Shown: one piece after another, positions 33,469 through 37,861 of the stretch
Layout: each line of letters opens with the position of its first letter
Numbering within the stretch: position 1 is the stretch's first letter
Assembly (NCBI GenBank): GCA_021272315.1
Contig: JAJSLI010000085.1
Span: forward strand, 1-37,861
Source: Methylacidiphilales bacterium
GTDB lineage: Bacteria > Verrucomicrobiota > Verrucomicrobiia > Methylacidiphilales > UBA1321
DNA length: 37,861 nt
Direction: 5' to 3'
The notes under the pieces: model-generated
What the model saw: only the letters and a program-made list of their open reading frames with translations
What the model was told of the DNA's origin: nothing
Database searches by the model: none
Translations under genes and position numbers: made by a program

Positions 33469-33476
33469 GCACAATC

Positions 33477-33755
33477 CTAATCAAAGACGCTTTTGCCGGT
33501 CAGGAGCTTCGCCAGCCTGGGTTTGCGCTTCACCGGGCGATTCAGGGCAGCCTGAAACTTTTTCCACTGCTGGTCATCAAGAGCAAACAAGCGGCGGTCG
33601 GCCAAGGTCTGTTCGGCTGCGGCCAGTCCATTTTCGAGCAGGTAATCACTCAAATTTTTGTGACTGGCGCGAGCTGCTTCTTGCAGGATGCGTTTGGCCG
33701 AGGCATTGGCGCGTATGTCGATTCGCTCGCTTCTCTGCTGTACGGCTACTGCCAT
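33477..33755 (-). CDS. DUF1778 ribbon-helix-helix antitoxin (TacA-like)
   Basis: A 92-residue protein with an N-terminal ribbon-helix-helix (RSERIDIRANASAKRILQEAARASHKNLSDYLLENGL in overlapping parts: ERIDIRANASAKRI, then NLSDYLLENGLAAAEQ) and a C-terminal toxin-wrapping arm ending RPRLAKLL-like KPRLAKLLTGKS. GGAGG lies 8 bases upstream of the ATG at 33755. It should bind DNA and neutralise the acetyltransferase; the pair probably represses its own promoter. Confidence 0.88.
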   Translation of the reverse strand: MAVAVQQRSERIDIRANASAKRILQEAARASHKNLSDYLLENGLAAAEQTLADRRLFALDDQQWKKFQAALNRPVKRKPRLAKLLTGKSVFD

Positions 33756-33763
33756 AAGGACGA

Positions 33764-33768
33764 CCTCC
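33764..33768 (-). promoter_or_regulatory. Ribosome-binding site of the antitoxin gene
   Basis: GGAGG on the minus strand, 8 bases upstream of the ATG at 33755. It decides against an earlier in-frame start at 33770. Confidence 0.6.
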
Positions 33769-34025
33769 ATTTCATGCTACACACCATACACACAATGTCC
33801 GTACAAGGCAAGTCTCCCTTTGCAAAGAAAGTCGTGCCAGTCCCTATTTCCTCAAGACCAAACCGTAAGGAGGGCACCTTGGCGCGGCGGATGGCCGACC
33901 CCTTTACGTACACTTTGGGTAAGTTTTGGCCAAGATAAGTTGCACGCTTCCCCTTGCCGTTACTTAAACGCAGTTGACAGACTTAACAGTCAGGTCAGAC
34001 GCACAGGTGAGTTCAGATAACATCC

Positions 34026-34031
34026 AAGGAG
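34026..34031 (+). promoter_or_regulatory. Strong ribosome-binding site for the GYF/CPBP-like gene
   Basis: AAGGAG, followed by ATAA and the ATG at 34036. Confidence 0.65.
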
Positions 34032-34035
34032 ATAA

Positions 34036-35073
34036 ATGGACATTTTCATCTACCGCGATGGCGAAACCTGCGGCCCCTTCACGAGAAAACAGGTTGGTGA
34101 GTATCTTGCGAGTGGAAGTTTAAATGAAAATGACAAAGCATGTGAAAATGACTCGGCTTGGAGCAAGGGTTTTAGGGACTGGCAGCCACTCAAAGACATT
34201 ATAGGCCAAGTAACTTCGCCTCCTCCTCATTCAGAACTCAAACCAGAAGATTCCACCGTATCATATCAAAGTTCTCTAAGTTCATGGAAGACTGGCCCTT
34301 CCGACTGGCTGCCGCCTAAACTGATCGCCTCGTGGAGGGAGTTTGCGGTAATTTTAACTTTGACGACTAGTCCTTCCGACTGGCTGCGGCCTAAATTGAT
34401 CGCCTCGTGGAGGGAGATTGCAGTAATTCTGACTTTGACGACTGGTTATTCTATTTGTTCTTCAACGGCAGCAGTCATTCAAAGATGGAGGGGCTTTAGT
34501 CCCGTTCTTTATTCCATCAATTATTACTGCCTTCATTCGTTGGCTATCGAAGGCGCAATTCTGGCTCTTCTGTTATTCTTTCTCCATTTGCGAGGATGGA
34601 CTATGACAGATTTAAAAATCAAGCCAGACTTGAAAGGCAGTCGGGAAAGTCTGTCTCTTGCGATAGCCTCATTAATAATTGCCGCTAGCCCGGTGCGCAT
34701 ACTGAACGGGTTGCTTGGCGGTACTCATTCGGTTCACGTTGTGGGCATGTCGCACCCACATAGCGGTAGCTCACACGCTAGTTTGATACTGATATTAGTT
34801 TTTTGCATCGTTAACGCATGTTTCGAGCAAGTAATTTGCATGAGTTATGCCTTTAATCAGTTTGCCGCCAAATATGGACCGCGTATTGCCATAGGTTTGA
34901 TGATTGTTTTGCGATTGTCATGGCATACTTGGCAAGGTCCAGTTGAAATGTGCGGATCCGCAATGGCATTTCTCTTTTTTGGAGTTTGGTACTGGCAAAT
35001 GCAAAAAGTCTGGCCCTTAATTCTGGCACATACTTTTTTCGATCTATGGATATTGGTTAACTCCACAGGCTAA
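34036..35073 (+). CDS. GYF_2 plus CPBP-like membrane protein with internal duplication
   Basis: A 345-residue protein. Residues 1-55 match a GYF_2/DUF4339 domain (FIYRDGETCGPFTRKQVGEYLA, DWQPLKDI). Residues 88-112 and 113-137 are a tandem 25-residue repeat. Several membrane helices follow, in a CPBP-protease-like arrangement: E264-Q265 instead of E-E-x3-R, H297 (LSWHTWQ) and H332-x3-D336 (LAHTFFDLW). The changed first motif suggests loss of protease activity. Its base composition is more A+T-rich than the neighbours, consistent with recent acquisition. Function unknown. Confidence 0.7.
   Translation: MDIFIYRDGETCGPFTRKQVGEYLASGSLNENDKACENDSAWSKGFRDWQPLKDIIGQVTSPPPHSELKPEDSTVSYQSSLSSWKTGPSDWLPPKLIASWREFAVILTLTTSPSDWLRPKLIASWREIAVILTLTTGYSICSSTAAVIQRWRGFSPVLYSINYYCLHSLAIEGAILALLLFFLHLRGWTMTDLKIKPDLKGSRESLSLAIASLIIAASPVRILNGLLGGTHSVHVVGMSHPHSGSSHASLILILVFCIVNACFEQVICMSYAFNQFAAKYGPRIAIGLMIVLRLSWHTWQGPVEMCGSAMAFLFFGVWYWQMQKVWPLILAHTFFDLWILVNSTG
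34297..34446 (+). repeat. 75-bp tandem duplication inside the GYF/CPBP-like gene
   Basis: Bases 34297-34371 and 34372-34446 encode PSDWLPPKLIASWRE... and PSDWLRPKLIASWRE..., 25 codons each. The copies differ at only a few bases, and the reading frame is kept. Confidence 0.9.
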
Positions 35074-35258
35074 CCATAGCACCCATGATACCCCATACAG
35101 TGTCAAGGAGTCAGGCCATAGTATCGACACCAAATTGCTGGGTGGGTAGGCAGCGAAAATAGTGAAGACCGAGCCCCTATTCCTTTAAGATGAACGCCGC
35201 CGCGCGGTCGCGTCTTGCGTCGCCGCTCCTGACGGGCAAATTGGTAAGTCCTAGTCTC

Positions 35259-37861
35259 ATGCCATCAAGCGTCGAAAAATCGGTCCAGCGCTGGATGGAC
35301 CGGCACGAACTGAAAGCCCTCAGCAGCGGTTCTCCGGTTATCTCGCTGGCCCATCTGCCCGCTCCTGCCCAGGCGTTCGTCCTGGCCGGGCTGGCGCGTC
35401 ATGCCCCGAAGGGGACGTTCCTCGCGCCGGCGCCGGGCGTCAAGGCGCAGGAGGAACTGGCCAACGATCTCGAGGCGTGGGCTGCACCGCATCTTTTCTT
35501 CCCGCAGATCGAGTCGCCGACGACGGAAACGCTGCCCGACCCGGAAACGTCGGCGGAACGGCTGGCGGCGCTGAACCGGCTCGCCTCGGATTTCACGGGC
35601 GTCGTGCTGGCCACAGCGCGGGCGGCGGAACAGCCGCTGCCGCAACCCGACCTCCTGCGCCAACTGAGGCTGCGGCTGGTGAAGAACACGCGCTACGACC
35701 GCGAAGACCTGCTCCGTCGCCTGCAGGAAGCCGGTTACGTCCGCGAAGCCCAAGTGCAGGAACGGGGCCAGTTCAGCGTGCGCGGGGCGGTGGTCGATAT
35801 TTTCCCGTGGGACGCGCACCGCCCGCTGCGCACCGAGTGGGAGGACGAGGAACTGGCCTCCCTGCGCGAGTTCGACGTCGACGCCCAGCGCTCGGTGCAA
35901 AACCTCAAATCGGTGGAACTGAGTCTGGCCGGACCTGGCTTGGGCGGTGAGAGCGCCAATGAAACGGCGGCCCTGCGTGATTACCTGCCGAAGGACTTCG
36001 TTACCGTGCGGCTCGGCCCGGACGACAATGCCAACGGAAACGGCGAAGAAGCCGCCCCGGCGCCGGGCGAGAACCTGACGTTCCTGGCCCACGATTTTCT
36101 CCACGCGCCGCGCGGCGACATCATCTTGCAGGAAAAGCGGCGCGATCTTTTTCTCGATCACCTTCTCGACTGGATCGCCGGGGGCTGGGAAGTGGCCATC
36201 TTTTGCAACAACGAGGGCGAGCACAAGCGGCTCGAGGAAATTCTGCGCGAAGCGCAGGTTCCGGTCGAAGCGCTCACCTTCGTGATGCGTCCGCTGTTGC
36301 GCGGCTTCGCCTGGCCGGACGGACGGCTGGCCGTCCTGAGCGACGCCGAAATCTTCGGCCGCTACCAGACGCTGCGCGCGCTGCGGCGGCAGGAGCGGCT
36401 GGTCAGCCTGCGCAGCCGGCACCAAGCGGTCGACTTCAGCGAAATCCAGGACGGCGATTACGTCGTCCATCTCCATCACGGCATCGCGCTCTACAAGGGC
36501 GTGACAACCCTGCCCGCGGAGCCCGGCGCGACAGCCGGCCCGGAAGTGCTGGTGCTCGAGTTCGCCGAACAGAGCAAACTCTACGTGCCGGTCGAGCAGG
36601 CCTATCTTGTCGCGAAATATGTCGGCGTCGGCCGGCGCCACCCGCCGCTCGACACGCTGGGCGGCTCGCGCTGGGAGCGGGCGCGGATTTCGACGCAGAA
36701 GGCGGTGATGGATTACGCCGCGCAACTGCTCGGCGTGCAGGCCGAACGCGACTCGCTGCCGGGCCACGCTTATCCACCCGACACGCCGTGGCAGCGCGAG
36801 TTCGAGGAGGCATTCGTCTATGAGGAGACGGAGGACCAGGCGCGCTCCATCCTCGAAACGAAACGGGACATGGAAAGCAAACGCCCGATGGACCGGCTCA
36901 TCTGCGGCGACGTCGGCTTCGGCAAGACGGAGGTGGCGATCCGCGCGATTTTCAAGGCGGTGCAAGACGGCAAACAGGCGGCGTTTCTCGTACCAACCAC
37001 AATCCTGGCCGAGCAGCACTGGAAAACCCTGTGCGAACGCTACGCTTCTTATCCGGTCCGGGTCGATTGCCTCAGCCGCCTGCGCCCGCTGCGCGAGCAG
37101 CGCAAGACGCTGGCCGGATTGACCGACGGCTCGGTCGACGTGGTCATCGGCACGCACCGCCTTCTCTCTAAGGATGTCAAATTCAAGGACCTCGGCCTCG
37201 TCATCGTGGACGAGGAGCAGCGCTTCGGCGTGAAGCAGAAGGAAAAATTCAAGCACCTCTTCCGGCTGGTCGACGTGCTCACCCTTTCGGCCACCCCGAT
37301 CCCCCGCACGCTTTATCTCTCGCTGACCGGCGCGCGCGACATGAGCACGATCGAGACCGCCCCGCCCAACCGGCACCCGGTCGAAACCATCGTCGCACCC
37401 TACGACGAGCGGGTGATCCGCGAGGCCATCGGGCGCGAAATCGCGCGCAACGGGCAGGTCTATTTCCTGCACAACCGGATCCACTCCATCCAGGAAGTCG
37501 CGCGGCGGCTCAAACAGCTCCTGCCGGAAGCGCGGATCGACCTCGGCCACGGCCAGATGGACGCGGACGACCTCGAGGACGTGATGGGTCGGTTCGTCGC
37601 GGGCGAGACCGACGTGCTTCTCTCGACCACGATCATTGAAAGCGGCCTCGACATCCCCAACGCCAACACCATCATCATCGACCGCGCCGACCGTTTCGGC
37701 CTGGCCGATCTTTACCAATTGCGGGGCCGGGTCGGACGCGCGCAGCACAAAGCCTACGCCTATCTCTTCCTACCCCGTCACCTGATGACGGTGAACGACG
37801 CGCGCAAGCGCGTCTCCGCCATCCGGCAATACTCGCAACTGGGCGCCGGGTTCAAGATCGC
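35259..37861 (+). CDS. mfd: Transcription-repair coupling factor, 3' end beyond the window
   Basis: An open plus-strand frame of 867 complete codons with no stop before the window ends. N-terminal UvrB-like region ([10 protein letters not shown] near the end of it), RNA-polymerase-interacting domain ([34 protein letters not shown]), then helicase motifs: [14 protein letters not shown] (Walker A near 550), [41 protein letters not shown] and [17 protein letters not shown]. Mfd releases stalled RNA polymerase and recruits UvrA. The region before Walker A is roughly 80 residues shorter than in E. coli. ATG at 35190 is an in-frame alternative start. The C-terminal UvrA-binding part lies outside the window. 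Confidence 0.95.
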   Translation, partial: MPSSVEKSVQRWMDRHELKALSSGSPVISLAHLPAPAQAFVLAGLARHAPKGTFLAPAPGVKAQEELANDLEAWAAPHLFFPQIESPTTETLPDPETSAERLAALNRLASDFTGVVLATARAAEQPLPQPDLLRQLRLRLVKNTRYDREDLLRRLQEAGYVREAQVQERGQFSVRGAVVDIFPWDAHRPLRTEWEDEELASLREFDVDAQRSVQNLKSVELSLAGPGLGGESANETAALRDYLPKDFVTVRLGPDDNANGNGEEAAPAPGENLTFLAHDFLHAPRGDIILQEKRRDLFLDHLLDWIAGGWEVAIFCNNEGEHKRLEEILREAQVPVEALTFVMRPLLRGFAWPDGRLAVLSDAEIFGRYQTLRALRRQERLVSLRSRHQAVDFSEIQDGDYVVHLHHGIALYKGVTTLPAEPGATAGPEVLVLEFAEQSKLYVPVEQAYLVAKYVGVGRRHPPLDTLGGSRWERARISTQKAVMDYAAQLLGVQAERDSLPGHAYPPDTPWQREFEEAFVYEETEDQARSILETKRDMESKRPMDRLICGDVGFGKTEVAIRAIFKAVQDGKQAAFLVPTTILAEQHWKTLCERYASYPVRVDCLSRLRPLREQRKTLAGLTDGSVDVVIGTHRLLSKDVKFKDLGLVIVDEEQRFGVKQKEKFKHLFRLVDVLTLSATPIPRTLYLSLTGARDMSTIETAPPNRHPVETIVAPYDERVIREAIGREIARNGQVYFLHNRIHSIQEVARRLKQLLPEARIDLGHGQMDADDLEDVMGRFVAGETDVLLSTTIIESGLDIPNANTIIIDRADRFGLADLYQLRGRVGRAQHKAYAYLFLPRHLMTVNDARKRVSAIRQYSQLGAGFKI

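Noticed and set aside
35265-37748. Very long minus-strand ORF (827 codons)
   Set aside because: It is antisense to mfd. The plus strand encodes all Mfd helicase motifs and stays open to the window edge; the minus translation shows no motif.
1-37861. CRISPR arrays, tRNA and rRNA genes, transposase genes
   Set aside because: None recognised on reading through both strands; repeats found are isolated palindromes or pairs, not regularly spaced arrays.

Overview
The window looks like a chromosomal segment of a G+C-rich bacterium of the PVC group, most likely Verrucomicrobiota or a close relative (Kiritimatiellota, Lentisphaerota). This is inferred from a pseudopilin with the H-X9-DG C-terminal motif, an expanded set of uroporphyrinogen-decarboxylase-like (URO-D) proteins, PocR/AraC regulators and several REP-like palindromes. 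No rRNA or tRNA gene is seen, so the assignment rests on gene content only.

Bases 1-19200 form an accessory island built around corrinoid-dependent methyl transfer. The core is a plus-strand operon (about 12240-17961): a methanol-type corrinoid protein (mtaC), a zinc-motif URO-D methyltransferase, a convincing methanol:corrinoid methyltransferase (mtaB), an MtaA-like methyltransferase with the full H-x-C...C zinc motif, and a URO-D paralogue without zinc ligands. It lies downstream of a PocR-domain AraC regulator and ends in a strong hairpin terminator. A RACo/RamA-like [2Fe-2S]-ASKHA protein, which would reductively reactivate the corrinoid protein, lies separately at 5293. Three further URO-D proteins, a DUF1638 protein, two PhyH-type Fe(II)/2-oxoglutarate dioxygenases, a cupin, a Gfo/Idh/MocA oxidoreductase and two more AraC regulators complete the island. 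Each dioxygenase is divergent from an AraC gene across a 72-bp gap.

Working model (inference): the regulators sense a methylated or methoxylated compound. The oxygenases and oxidoreductase may prepare or trim it. MtaB loads the methyl group onto MtaC, MtaA-like proteins pass it on to a folate or other acceptor, and the activator repairs oxidised Co(II).

Bases 19300-23700 are a minus-strand housekeeping group: accB, accC, thiE, an acyl carrier protein, a PfkB-family kinase and a SUI1-domain protein. Bases 23700-25235 are gene-poor, with small membrane-protein ORFs and two palindromic repeats. From 25236 come mpl, an STN-like/glycine-rich protein overlapping a pseudopilin, an SDR oxidoreductase and an unknown protein on the plus strand, then rseP and dxr on the minus strand. 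A TacA/TacT-like toxin-antitoxin pair and a GYF/CPBP-like membrane protein with an internal duplication follow. The window ends inside mfd, whose plus-strand frame is open from 35259 to the last base.

The points most worth a second look are the six-member URO-D set with unequal loss of zinc ligands, an imperfect 147-bp duplication of the mtaB 5' end placed just downstream of mtaC, and the paired AraC/dioxygenase modules.
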